NCBI RefSeq assembly: GCF_002138415.1
Contig: NZ_CP015612.1
Span: 1,652,001 to 1,716,000, forward strand
Direction: 5' to 3'
From: Stenotrophomonas maltophilia
GTDB lineage: Bacteria > Pseudomonadota > Gammaproteobacteria > Xanthomonadales > Xanthomonadaceae
Length of the DNA stretch: 64,000 nucleotides
Part shown: positions 49,954-58,390 of the stretch, piece by piece
Layout of the letters: each line of letters opens with the position of its first letter
Position numbering within the stretch: position 1 is the stretch's first letter
The notes under the pieces: model-generated
Databases searched by the model: none
The model's input: only the letters and a program-made list of their open reading frames with translations
Told to the model about the DNA's origin: nothing
Program-made: the position numbers and the translations under genes

Positions 49954-50469
49954 GTGAACAGCGTGAGGATCTGGGAGAAGAGCTATGCGCTGCGGCGACG
50001 GCTGCTGCGTGGCTTCTTCCTGCGTCGCGGTTCGGCCAGCGAAGATGCCGAAGACCTGGCGCAGGAGGTTTACCTGCGCCTGCTGCGCAGCACCGGTGAG
50101 CATGCCGACGCGGTCGAGAACCCGGAAGCCTACCTGTTCACCGTGGCGGCCAACCTGGCGCGCGAGCACGCGCGCGCGCGTTCGTCGCTGCCGCCGCTGG
50201 AAGACGTTGATCTGCTTGCGGAAGTGCTGAAAAGCGAAGAAGACATCGAAGGCGAGTTCGAGCGCGCACAGCGCTGGAACGATATCCGCACCACCATCGC
50301 ACGACAGCCGGCGACGACGCGGCGGGTGATGGAGCTGCACTACCGCGACGGGTTGGACTGCCCGGCAATCAGCCAGCAGCTGCAGGTGTCGGTGCACATG
50401 GTGCGCAAGCACATCGGCAAGGGGCTGGAGGCCTGCAGGAAGGCGCTGGGCGCCAGGGAGCACACATGA
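49954..50469 (+). CDS. ECF RNA polymerase sigma factor, FecI type
   Basis: This 171-aa sigma factor has region 2 (EDAEDLAQEVYLRLL) and region 4 with a helix-turn-helix (CPAISQQLQVSVHMVRKHIG). A GTG at 49954 (MNSVRIWEKSYALRRRL) is the probable start; another GTG is at 49963. It directs transcription of the downstream receptor in FecI-FecR-FecA systems. It is followed by a FecR-like gene with a four-base overlap. Confidence 0.9.
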   Translation: MNSVRIWEKSYALRRRLLRGFFLRRGSASEDAEDLAQEVYLRLLRSTGEHADAVENPEAYLFTVAANLAREHARARSSLPPLEDVDLLAEVLKSEEDIEGEFERAQRWNDIRTTIARQPATTRRVMELHYRDGLDCPAISQQLQVSVHMVRKHIGKGLEACRKALGAREHT

Positions 50470-51488
50470 ACCGGAACGCATCGCCCGTGGCCGACGATAC
50501 GATCGCCTGCGAGGCCATGGACTGGTTCCTGCGCAATCGCGAGAGCGTGCTGGACGAGGCCGGGCGGATTGCGTTCCTGGACTGGATGAAGCGCTCGCCC
50601 GAACACGTGCGCGCCTATATGCACGCCCTCGCGCTGCACCGGCAGGTCGGCGAGGCACTGCAATCGCCATTGCCTGAAGAGGCGCCGGTGCCGCAATGGC
50701 AGGCGGCCGCCAAGGTGGTGCCGCTGTTCGGTAGCGCACCGGCCGCGCCGCGCGCTGCGCCGCGGCGCGGCCGCGCGCGCTGGTGGGCGGTGGCTGCCGC
50801 AGCCTGTGTCGCCCTGCTCGGCGTGGGCCTGGTTCCGCAGCTGATGCCCACCGAACAGCTGTACAGCGCCGACCATGGTGAACTGCGTGACCTGGTGCTG
50901 CCCGACCGGACACAGGTACGGCTCAATGCGGACAGCCGACTGCGGGTACGCATGGGCTGGTTCAGCCGCAAGGCGGAACTGCTGCAGGGCGAGGCGACGT
51001 TCGACATCGCACGCGATCGGCGCCCGTTCGAAGTGCAGGTGAACGGGTTGCGGATCCGCGATATTGGCACGGTGTTCGATGTGTCCCGACGGTTGCAGGG
51101 TACGCGCATCGGCGTGGTTTCCGGCGAGGTGGAAGTATGGAGCCAGGGCACGGACGCGCGGCGCCTTGCACAGCTGGGCGAAGGCCGGGTCGTGCAGGTC
51201 GACGCGCGCAGTCATGCCGTGGAGTCGCTGGATGTGCCGCTGTCGATGCTGCTGGACTGGCAGCAACGCAAGGTGTCGTTCCTGGACGAGCGACTGGATG
51301 AGGTGGCTGCCGCCTTCAACCGGCACAACCAGGTGCAGGTGCGGGTGCTGGATGAAGGCGCGGCGTCGGCGCGGTTGTCCGGCAGCCTGGACGCGCATCG
51401 CATCGGCGCACTGCAGGCCTTCCTCGAGCGCGATCCACGCTTTGTCGTCCGTCGCGAAGGCGACACGGTGCGGGTCGGCAGTCGCTGA
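50466..51488 (+). CDS. FecR family anti-sigma regulator
   Basis: This 340-aa protein has the N-terminal FecR cytosolic part (residues about 1-100), one transmembrane segment (about 105-125, WWAVAAAACVALLGV) and the periplasmic FecR domain. The latter has LPDRTQVRLNADSRLRV and a DTVRVGSR end. It carries the receptor signal to the sigma factor. It overlaps the sigma gene and precedes the receptor gene by 141 bases. Confidence 0.92.
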   Translation: MNRNASPVADDTIACEAMDWFLRNRESVLDEAGRIAFLDWMKRSPEHVRAYMHALALHRQVGEALQSPLPEEAPVPQWQAAAKVVPLFGSAPAAPRAAPRRGRARWWAVAAAACVALLGVGLVPQLMPTEQLYSADHGELRDLVLPDRTQVRLNADSRLRVRMGWFSRKAELLQGEATFDIARDRRPFEVQVNGLRIRDIGTVFDVSRRLQGTRIGVVSGEVEVWSQGTDARRLAQLGEGRVVQVDARSHAVESLDVPLSMLLDWQQRKVSFLDERLDEVAAAFNRHNQVQVRVLDEGAASARLSGSLDAHRIGALQAFLERDPRFVVRREGDTVRVGSR

Positions 51489-51506
51489 AGGCGACGTGGC
51501 CGCGCA

Positions 51507-51524
51507 CTGTCAAAAAAGATTCAT
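51507..51524 (+). promoter_or_regulatory. Weak Pho-box-like site before the receptor
   Basis: CTGTCAAAAAAGATTCAT has 6 of 7 consensus bases in the first half and 4 of 7 in the second, with the standard 4-base gap. It is 106 bases before the receptor start. An ECF-type promoter is also expected here and is not resolved. Confidence 0.3.
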
Positions 51525-51629
51525 CGAATCCGCGTTCTCCACTTCGGTGGAAGCGGGCTCTTACTTGGGAGAAGCCGCTGACGATCCACGCAGCGGCACC
51601 TGCTGCCTTCTCTCTTCCAAGGAACCGTG

Positions 51630-54563
51630 ATGCGCAACACGCTCTACCTGTCGATCATCCTCGCCCTGTCTCCCTGCAGCGTTCCGCTGGCCTCTGCAGC
51701 TCCCGTCGATGGCCTGGAGGCCCGCGTGTCGGCGCCGATCGCGGCGCAGCCGCTGGCGCGTGCGCTGGAGCAGTTGTCGCGCAGTTCCGGCGTGCAGTTC
51801 CTGTATTCGGGTGGCGGTGAAGCGCACGTGGCCGGGGCGGTGCCGCGGGGTGCGACCGTCAAGCAGGCACTGGATGCGTTGCTTGCAGGGACCGGCCTGG
51901 GCTACACCATGGTGGACGGCAACGTCATCGCCATCGATCCGGCGCCTGCACGCAACGAACCGAAGCCGGCCGCGCCAAAGCCGCGTGAGGCCGAGGCGGT
52001 GGTGGCGCCGACCCTGGGCACGGTGAAGGTGATTGCCGCGCACGAGGTGATCGACCAGAAGAAGACCTCGCCGGTGATCAAGGATTCGGTGGTCTACGAC
52101 GAGATGGACAGCTATGGCGACGAAACCCTGGCCGAAAGCCTGATGGCCGCGCCGGGCCTGAGTGCGGTGGAGGATGCCGGTGAGCCCCGTTACGTGACCG
52201 TGCGCGGCGTACAGGCCAACCTCAACTACACCACCATCGATGGCATCGCGATTGCCAGCGTGGGTGGCAGTGGCTCCGGCGAGCGCATGAACAACCTGCA
52301 GCTGATTCCCAGCGACATCGGCACCCGCACCGACATCTACAAGAGCTTCAGCGCCGAGCAGGCGCCGGACGCGATCGGCGGCGTGATCGACATCATCAGC
52401 CGCAGCGCCTTCGACCGTTCCGGAAAGTACGTGTTTGCCGACGTGGCCGGTATCTACTCCACGGCCGAGACCAATGTCGAGCGCAGCGCCGGTGGCAACC
52501 ACGAGACCCTGGGGCACTTCGGCAAGAGCGCCAAGATGGTGTTCTCCAACCAGTTTGGTGCCGACCAGGAATTCGGCATCGTCGCGGTGGCGCGCTATGA
52601 GCAGCGTTCGCGCAACAGCGTCAAGCGCTGGGTGGAGTCGAACTACTACTACAACGACGCCGGCAAGTACCTCACCGACGGCACCACCGGGCCGGACGAG
52701 GCCAAGGGCTGGAACGGGCTGCGTGCGCCCGGCAATTTCAGCACCGGCACCTACACCAACTTCATCACCAACTTCGGTGGCTCGGCCAAGCTGGAATGGA
52801 AGCCGTCGGACGATCCGTTCTACGCGTCGCTGCTGCTGTACTCGTACCGGTTCTACGAGAACTCGACGATGAACAAGACCGATCTGTACGGCAACGCCAA
52901 ATTTCCGATCCGCAACCAGACCGAGGACAGCGGCACCACCCAGATCAACAGCATCTACATCAAGAACCGGCACGACCGCTGGGACCGCAGCAACCGCGGC
53001 GCCATCGCCAGCTTCAACTGGGATATCGGTGACCGCTCGCGGCTGACCCTGCGCGGTGGCCACACCGAAGAGACCTTCCACAACAGCCAGGTCTACTGGG
53101 GGGTACGCGCCTACCCGAGCAACCTATTCGTCGACTACGAGAATGACAGCCACGGCTTTCCCAATGCAGTGGCGGTATCCGATTCCAGCCTGCTGACCAG
53201 CTCGGCGTTCAAGCTCAACCCGGCACAGGCCTATGTCTCGCCGCGGGATGCCAAGGAGAGCATCGACAACCTGCGCGCCGACTTCAGCTACAACATCGAC
53301 GCCGACGCGCGTGGCTTCGGCCTGGCCGCCGGTGCCGAGTACCGTCACCTGAAGATCTGGCAGGACATCGACTTCGACTACTACAAGAGCAGTGCGACGC
53401 TCAACGATTACCTGTACCCGGGTTCAACCCTGCTGGGCAGCGTGCCGGGCTTCCCGCTGATCGACAACCGCAAGTGGAACGAGGAGCTGGCGCCGACGCT
53501 GGGCAGCAACAACGCGGCCTATCCGAATGCCAACTTCACCAGTGACTACAAGTATGTGGAGGACATCACCAATGCCTATGCCTCTGCGCACTACGCCTGG
53601 GACCGGTTGCTGCTGATCGGTGGCCTGCGCTACGACCACACCCGCTTCGATGCATACAGCCCGTTCAGCGACGATGGCGGCACCACCTATACGTCTGCCT
53701 TCCGCAGGACCAGTGGTGGCTACAACAACCTGCTGCCGTCCTTGAATGCGACGTTCAAGCTCACCGAGGACCAGCGCCTGCGCTTCTCCGCCAGCCGAAC
53801 GCTGGGCCGGCCGACGCCAAGCAACATCGCCCAGGCCACCACCACCAGCTGTGGCGATGACGAGGAGGGCAGGGGCTTCTGCACCATCAAGCAGGGCAAC
53901 GCCAACCTGCAGCCGCGGCGCGCCACCAACATCGACCTGGCGTGGGACCTGTACTTCAACGGCAACAACGGCCTGGTCTCGATCGCGCTGTTCGACAAGG
54001 TGATCAAGGACGACATCTACACCCTGACTACCTTCGAGAACGTGGGTGACACGCGCTACCGGGTCACCCAGCCGATGAACACCGATGAGTCCAAGCTGCG
54101 CGGTGTCGAGTTCGCGGTGGCCAACCGCAACCTGCAATGGGGCCGCCAGCGCTTCGACATGTACTTCAACGCCACGCGGCTGGAGGGCCAGACCAACTAC
54201 CGCATCAGTGATGGTACCGAGCGTCGCCTGGACCGTCTGCTGTACCAGCCGGACTGGTCGCTCAACGGCTCGGTGATCTGGCGCATGCCGTGGAAGAGTG
54301 CGCAGCTGCGCCTGTCCGGTACCTACCGCAGCCGGATGCTGGTCGACTTCGGCGATACCCAGTGGCTGGATTCGTACTACGACCCGTACATGACCTTCAA
54401 CATGGGCTTCAGCCACAAGGTCAGCAGGCACGTGACGCTGAAGTACGAGGCCAAGAACCTGTTCAACACGCAGCCGACCTACAGCACCGGTCCGAACGGG
54501 CGCTTCCGTACCGAGATCGACGACTACGGCCGCTTCTTCTACTTCCACTTCATCTACAACTGA
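51630..54563 (+). CDS. TonB-dependent transducer receptor with STN domain (FecA-like)
   Basis: This 977-aa receptor has a signal peptide, an STN (secretin/TonB N-terminal) domain at about residues 36-103 (QPLARALEQLSRSSGVQFLY...), then plug and barrel domains. The barrel ends in RFFYFHFIYN. The STN domain passes ligand signals to FecR. The ligand is not evident; the adjoining PhoD phosphatase suggests a phosphate-containing compound. An in-frame GTG at 51627 is the next possible start; the ATG at 51630 is preferred. Confidence 0.93.
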   Translation: MRNTLYLSIILALSPCSVPLASAAPVDGLEARVSAPIAAQPLARALEQLSRSSGVQFLYSGGGEAHVAGAVPRGATVKQALDALLAGTGLGYTMVDGNVIAIDPAPARNEPKPAAPKPREAEAVVAPTLGTVKVIAAHEVIDQKKTSPVIKDSVVYDEMDSYGDETLAESLMAAPGLSAVEDAGEPRYVTVRGVQANLNYTTIDGIAIASVGGSGSGERMNNLQLIPSDIGTRTDIYKSFSAEQAPDAIGGVIDIISRSAFDRSGKYVFADVAGIYSTAETNVERSAGGNHETLGHFGKSAKMVFSNQFGADQEFGIVAVARYEQRSRNSVKRWVESNYYYNDAGKYLTDGTTGPDEAKGWNGLRAPGNFSTGTYTNFITNFGGSAKLEWKPSDDPFYASLLLYSYRFYENSTMNKTDLYGNAKFPIRNQTEDSGTTQINSIYIKNRHDRWDRSNRGAIASFNWDIGDRSRLTLRGGHTEETFHNSQVYWGVRAYPSNLFVDYENDSHGFPNAVAVSDSSLLTSSAFKLNPAQAYVSPRDAKESIDNLRADFSYNIDADARGFGLAAGAEYRHLKIWQDIDFDYYKSSATLNDYLYPGSTLLGSVPGFPLIDNRKWNEELAPTLGSNNAAYPNANFTSDYKYVEDITNAYASAHYAWDRLLLIGGLRYDHTRFDAYSPFSDDGGTTYTSAFRRTSGGYNNLLPSLNATFKLTEDQRLRFSASRTLGRPTPSNIAQATTTSCGDDEEGRGFCTIKQGNANLQPRRATNIDLAWDLYFNGNNGLVSIALFDKVIKDDIYTLTTFENVGDTRYRVTQPMNTDESKLRGVEFAVANRNLQWGRQRFDMYFNATRLEGQTNYRISDGTERRLDRLLYQPDWSLNGSVIWRMPWKSAQLRLSGTYRSRMLVDFGDTQWLDSYYDPYMTFNMGFSHKVSRHVTLKYEAKNLFNTQPTYSTGPNGRFRTEIDDYGRFFYFHFIYN

Positions 54564-54573
54564 GGGCGCAGCC

Positions 54574-56169
54574 GTGGATACGATCAATCGCAGGCGATTC
54601 CTGGCCCTGGCCGGCCTGTCCGCTGCTGGCGCCTGGATGGGCACGGCGCACGCGCTGGCCGCACAGACCGATGCCACCGCGCTGAACCCGCGCAACCTGC
54701 TGGCCTCGCCGCGGTTCGCCAGCACGCCGTTTACCCTGGGCGTGGCCTCGGGTGATCCTTCGGCCGATGGCATGGTGCTGTGGACACGGCTGGCGACCGA
54801 GCCGCTGGTGTTCGGTGGCGGCATGCCGACCCGGCCGATGGTGGTCGAGTGGCAACTGGCAGCAGACGATGGCATGCGCAAGGTGGTACGCCAGGGTTCG
54901 GCAATGGCGCATCCCGAACTCGGCCACGCCGTGCACGTGGAGCTGGACGGATTGGCGCCCGGACGGCCGTACTGGTATCGCTTCACCGTAGGCGGGCACG
55001 CCAGTACGGTCGGTTGCACACGCACGTTGCCCGCAGCCACAGCCGCGGTGGATCGCGTGCGCTTTGCGGTGGCCGGTTGCCAGCACTACGAAGAAGGTCA
55101 CTACACCGCGTGGCGGCGCATTGCCGAGGAGCCGCTGGATTTCGTCTTCCACTACGGTGATTACATCTACGAAGGCGAAAGCCAGCCAGGCCTGCGGAAG
55201 ATGAACGGCCAGCCGTTCACCAACCTGCGCAATCATGTCGGGCCGCAGACCTACACGCTGGACGACTACCGCCGCCGCTACGCCCAGTACAAGAGCGATG
55301 CCGACCTGCAGGCCGCACATGCGTCTGCACCGTGGTTCGTCACCTTCGATGACCATGAAGTGGACAACAACTGGGCCGGTGCCGAAGACCAGGACGATAC
55401 GCCCAGCGAAGTGTTCCTGCTGCGCCGCGCACAGGCGTTCCAGGCCTACTACGAGAACATGCCACTGCGCCGTTCGGCTTTCCCGCGCGATGGCCACATG
55501 CAGATGTACCGGCGCGCACGCTATGGCACGCTGATGGACCTGCACCTGCTCGACACACGCCAGTACCGCAGCAAGCAGGTGAACATGGCGCTGCGCGAGG
55601 AGGTGGAATCGCCGGAGCGCAGCATTGTGGGTGCGACGCAGGAGCGCTGGCTGTTCGACGGCCTGGCCGATGCCGCGCCGCGCTGGCACACCATTGCCCA
55701 CCAGGTGGCGTTGGGCAATTACATGCGCGAGAAGGACGGGATGGTGCAGTCGTCCGACGACCAATGGTCGGGCTATCTGGACAGCCGCCGGCGCCTGCTC
55801 GATCACATCCAGAAGGTGGGCTTCGGCAACGTGGTGACGGCGTGTGGCGACGCGCACCGGCATTACGCCAGCGACTTGGTGCAGGACCATCGTGATTCGG
55901 GCGTGGTCTCCAGCGAGTTCCTTGCCACCTCGATCACGTCCGGTGCCGACGGCCAGGACGTGGACGCGTACGCCCACAACCAGCTTGCGCACAGCCCTTA
56001 TTTAAAGGCGACCACCGACAAGCGTGGCTATGTGCTGTGCGATGTCACCCGTGATGCATGGATCGGCGACATGAAGACGCTGGATTCCGTGATGCGGCCG
56101 AACGGTACCGTGCAGAGCTGGAAGCGCTACGCGGTGGAGCACGGCCGGCCGGGGTTGCAGGAGGCCTGA
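54574..56169 (+). CDS. phoD: Alkaline phosphatase D family protein (PhoD), Tat-exported
   Basis: This 531-aa protein has a twin-arginine signal NRRRFLALAGLSAAGAWMG. The PhoD calcineurin-like core follows, with VAGCQHYEEGHYTAW, FHYGDYIYEG, VTFDDHEVDNNW and CGDAHRHYASDL metal-binding blocks. It hydrolyses phosphomono- or diesters in the periplasm. It is ten bases after the receptor gene, so the two are coexpressed. Confidence 0.92.
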   Translation: MDTINRRRFLALAGLSAAGAWMGTAHALAAQTDATALNPRNLLASPRFASTPFTLGVASGDPSADGMVLWTRLATEPLVFGGGMPTRPMVVEWQLAADDGMRKVVRQGSAMAHPELGHAVHVELDGLAPGRPYWYRFTVGGHASTVGCTRTLPAATAAVDRVRFAVAGCQHYEEGHYTAWRRIAEEPLDFVFHYGDYIYEGESQPGLRKMNGQPFTNLRNHVGPQTYTLDDYRRRYAQYKSDADLQAAHASAPWFVTFDDHEVDNNWAGAEDQDDTPSEVFLLRRAQAFQAYYENMPLRRSAFPRDGHMQMYRRARYGTLMDLHLLDTRQYRSKQVNMALREEVESPERSIVGATQERWLFDGLADAAPRWHTIAHQVALGNYMREKDGMVQSSDDQWSGYLDSRRRLLDHIQKVGFGNVVTACGDAHRHYASDLVQDHRDSGVVSSEFLATSITSGADGQDVDAYAHNQLAHSPYLKATTDKRGYVLCDVTRDAWIGDMKTLDSVMRPNGTVQSWKRYAVEHGRPGLQEA

Positions 56170-56186
56170 ATCTACCGGTCTACCCT

Positions 56187-56260
56187 GTAGAGCCGAGCCC
56201 ATGCTCGGCTGCTCTTCGATAGCTGACCGGGAAAGCAGCCGAGCATGGGCTCGGCTCTAC
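56187..56260. repeat. SMAG (GTAG) palindromic repeat pair between convergent operons
   Basis: GTAGAGCCGAGCCCATGCTC and a facing copy ending GAGCATGGGCTCGGCTCTAC lie exactly between the convergent phoD and plc genes. Likely a bidirectional terminator. Confidence 0.85.
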
Positions 56261-56269
56261 AGAGATGCT

Positions 56270-58390
56270 TCAATCGTGCTCGAACCGCAGTGGTTCGCTG
56301 CCCATCGCCGGATCACTGGTGCCGGGGCGACCATCCTCGGCACGGCCCGCCAGGCGCAGCACACTCTCACCCGCGCTGATGCGCAGGTCATACCAGCCGG
56401 CGGTAGGCGTTGCATCCCACGCCAACGACGTCTCTGCATGCGCGGGCAGTGCCAGCGTCTGCTCGGGCATGTGCCCGGCATAGGCACCGGCATGCACGCG
56501 CACTTGCTGCGCGCTGTCACCCAGATTGCGCAGGTGCAGCCGCAGCTGGCCGTCCGCAGGCTCGACCGCAGCCTGCACGGCGGCTGCCTTGGCCGCTCCC
56601 TGGAAGTGGCGGTGGAAGCCGTTCGGGCCGAGCAGCCACAGGTCATAGCGGCCCTGGGCGTCCAGCGGCCAGCGCTCGCGCAGCGGCGTACCGGGCAGCA
56701 GCGTATAGCGGCGTGGCACCGCATCCAGCCGCAGCCGGTCGTAGACATGCAACACCGCCGCCGCACCTTCGCATGACAGCGCCAGATCCACACCCGAGGC
56801 GTCGATCGCAGCAATCGATGCCTGTGGCCGATAGGGCAGGGCACGCGCCGGGCGTACGCCGCTTTCCTGTTTCGCCGGCTTCAGTCCGTCCGGCAACGCC
56901 GGCACGGTGCGTCCCGGCAGGGCGGCGGCACGTGCGGCCACCGCGCTCACGTCGGGCAGGCCGCGTACGAACGGACGGGTATCGCGCTGGGCGAAGTCGA
57001 AGGCGTTGCTCAGGTCACCGCAGACCGCGCGGCGCCACGGTGAGATGTCTGGTGCCGCCACGCCGAAGCGGCGTTCGATCAGCCGTATGACCGAGGTGTG
57101 GTCGTACACCTGCGAATCGACCCAGCCACCGCGGCTCCACGGCGAGATCACATACAGCGGCACGCGCGGGCCCAGCCCATAGGGGCGGCCGCGAAGTTCG
57201 GCGGCGTCGTACTTCTCGTCGCCCGGTGCCGGATGGCGGTGATACTCGCCTTCGGTACTGACCGAAGACACACCCGCCCAGCCACCGTTTTCCGGTGAAG
57301 GCGGTGCCGGTGGCGGCATGTGGTCGAAGAAGCCATCGTTTTCGTCGAACATCAGCAACAGCGCTGTACGGCTCCACACCTCTGGATCGGCAGTCAGCGC
57401 ATCCAGCACGCGCGCGGTATAGGCCGCGCCCTGCGCTGGGCTGGACGGGCCCGGATGCTCACTGCCGGCTGCATCGGCGATGATGAAGCTGACCTGCGGC
57501 AGGTGCCCATCGATCACGTCCTGGCGCAGCTGCGCCAGACCACGTGTGCTGACGCCGCGTGCGCGCAACTGCGGGTCATGCCCCGGCGCAGCGCGGTAGG
57601 CCTGGCGGAAAGCTTCGAAGCCGGCCAGTGGGTTGTCGGTGAAGTTGTCGGCCATGTCCTGGTAGATCTGCCAGGACACGCCCGCCTTCTGCAGGCGTTC
57701 GACATAGCTGGTCCATCGGTACGACGCCGGATACCCGCCATGTTCCGGGAAGTTGTCGTGCGAGTTGGCGATCACCGGACCGCCAGCACGCGCGTGTGCA
57801 TCATTGTGACCGGTCCACAGGAACACCCGGTTCGGGTTGGTTCCGGCCTGCATCGCGCAGTGGTAGGCGTCGCAGATGGTGAAGGCATCGGCCAGCGCGA
57901 ACTGGAAGGGCAGGTCGCTGCGCTGGAAGTAGCCCATCGAGTGGTTCTGCTTGGCCTTCGGCCATTGCCCCATGCGCCCGTGGTCCCAGGCGCGCTGTGC
58001 GTCCGGCCAGGTGTGTGGTGTGCCCTCCACCCGCATGTAGCCGAAGTGCGCGGCGGTATCCAGCGGGAACGGTGCGATCGCGCGCGTGCCGCTGGCATCG
58101 GGTTGCAGCCACAGGCTGCGCGTGCGGCCGCCGGCCAGCAGCGCCGACGCGGGAGCCACGAAGCGATCGCCGAAACCACGCACGCCCGGCAACGTGCCGA
58201 AGTAGTGGTCGAACGAGCGGTTCTCCTGCATGAACACCACAATGTGCTGCAGGTCTTCGAGGCTGCGCGTCTGCGCGGCGGGGGCGATCGCTGCGGCCCG
58301 GGCGATGCTGGGAAGCAGCGGAGAAAGGCCGGCGGCAACGCCGGCCTGCAACAACCGGCGACGGCCGATATCAGTCACGGGCTCACTCAC
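56270..58390 (-). CDS. Phosphocholine-specific phospholipase C, Tat-exported
   Basis: This 706-aa enzyme has a twin-arginine signal GRRRLLQAGVAAGLSPLL, then the phosphoesterase catalytic domain (FMQENRSFDHYFG, GHNDAHARAGG, MFDENDGFFDHMPPP). Two C-terminal DUF756 domains follow (about residues 500-700). It hydrolyses phosphatidylcholine or sphingomyelin outside the cytoplasm, releasing phosphocholine. The GTG start at 58390 overlaps the receptor stop by four bases (GTGA). Ortholog classes PlcH and PlcN cannot be separated by eye. Confidence 0.93.
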   Translation of the reverse strand: MSEPVTDIGRRRLLQAGVAAGLSPLLPSIARAAAIAPAAQTRSLEDLQHIVVFMQENRSFDHYFGTLPGVRGFGDRFVAPASALLAGGRTRSLWLQPDASGTRAIAPFPLDTAAHFGYMRVEGTPHTWPDAQRAWDHGRMGQWPKAKQNHSMGYFQRSDLPFQFALADAFTICDAYHCAMQAGTNPNRVFLWTGHNDAHARAGGPVIANSHDNFPEHGGYPASYRWTSYVERLQKAGVSWQIYQDMADNFTDNPLAGFEAFRQAYRAAPGHDPQLRARGVSTRGLAQLRQDVIDGHLPQVSFIIADAAGSEHPGPSSPAQGAAYTARVLDALTADPEVWSRTALLLMFDENDGFFDHMPPPAPPSPENGGWAGVSSVSTEGEYHRHPAPGDEKYDAAELRGRPYGLGPRVPLYVISPWSRGGWVDSQVYDHTSVIRLIERRFGVAAPDISPWRRAVCGDLSNAFDFAQRDTRPFVRGLPDVSAVAARAAALPGRTVPALPDGLKPAKQESGVRPARALPYRPQASIAAIDASGVDLALSCEGAAAVLHVYDRLRLDAVPRRYTLLPGTPLRERWPLDAQGRYDLWLLGPNGFHRHFQGAAKAAAVQAAVEPADGQLRLHLRNLGDSAQQVRVHAGAYAGHMPEQTLALPAHAETSLAWDATPTAGWYDLRISAGESVLRLAGRAEDGRPGTSDPAMGSEPLRFEHD

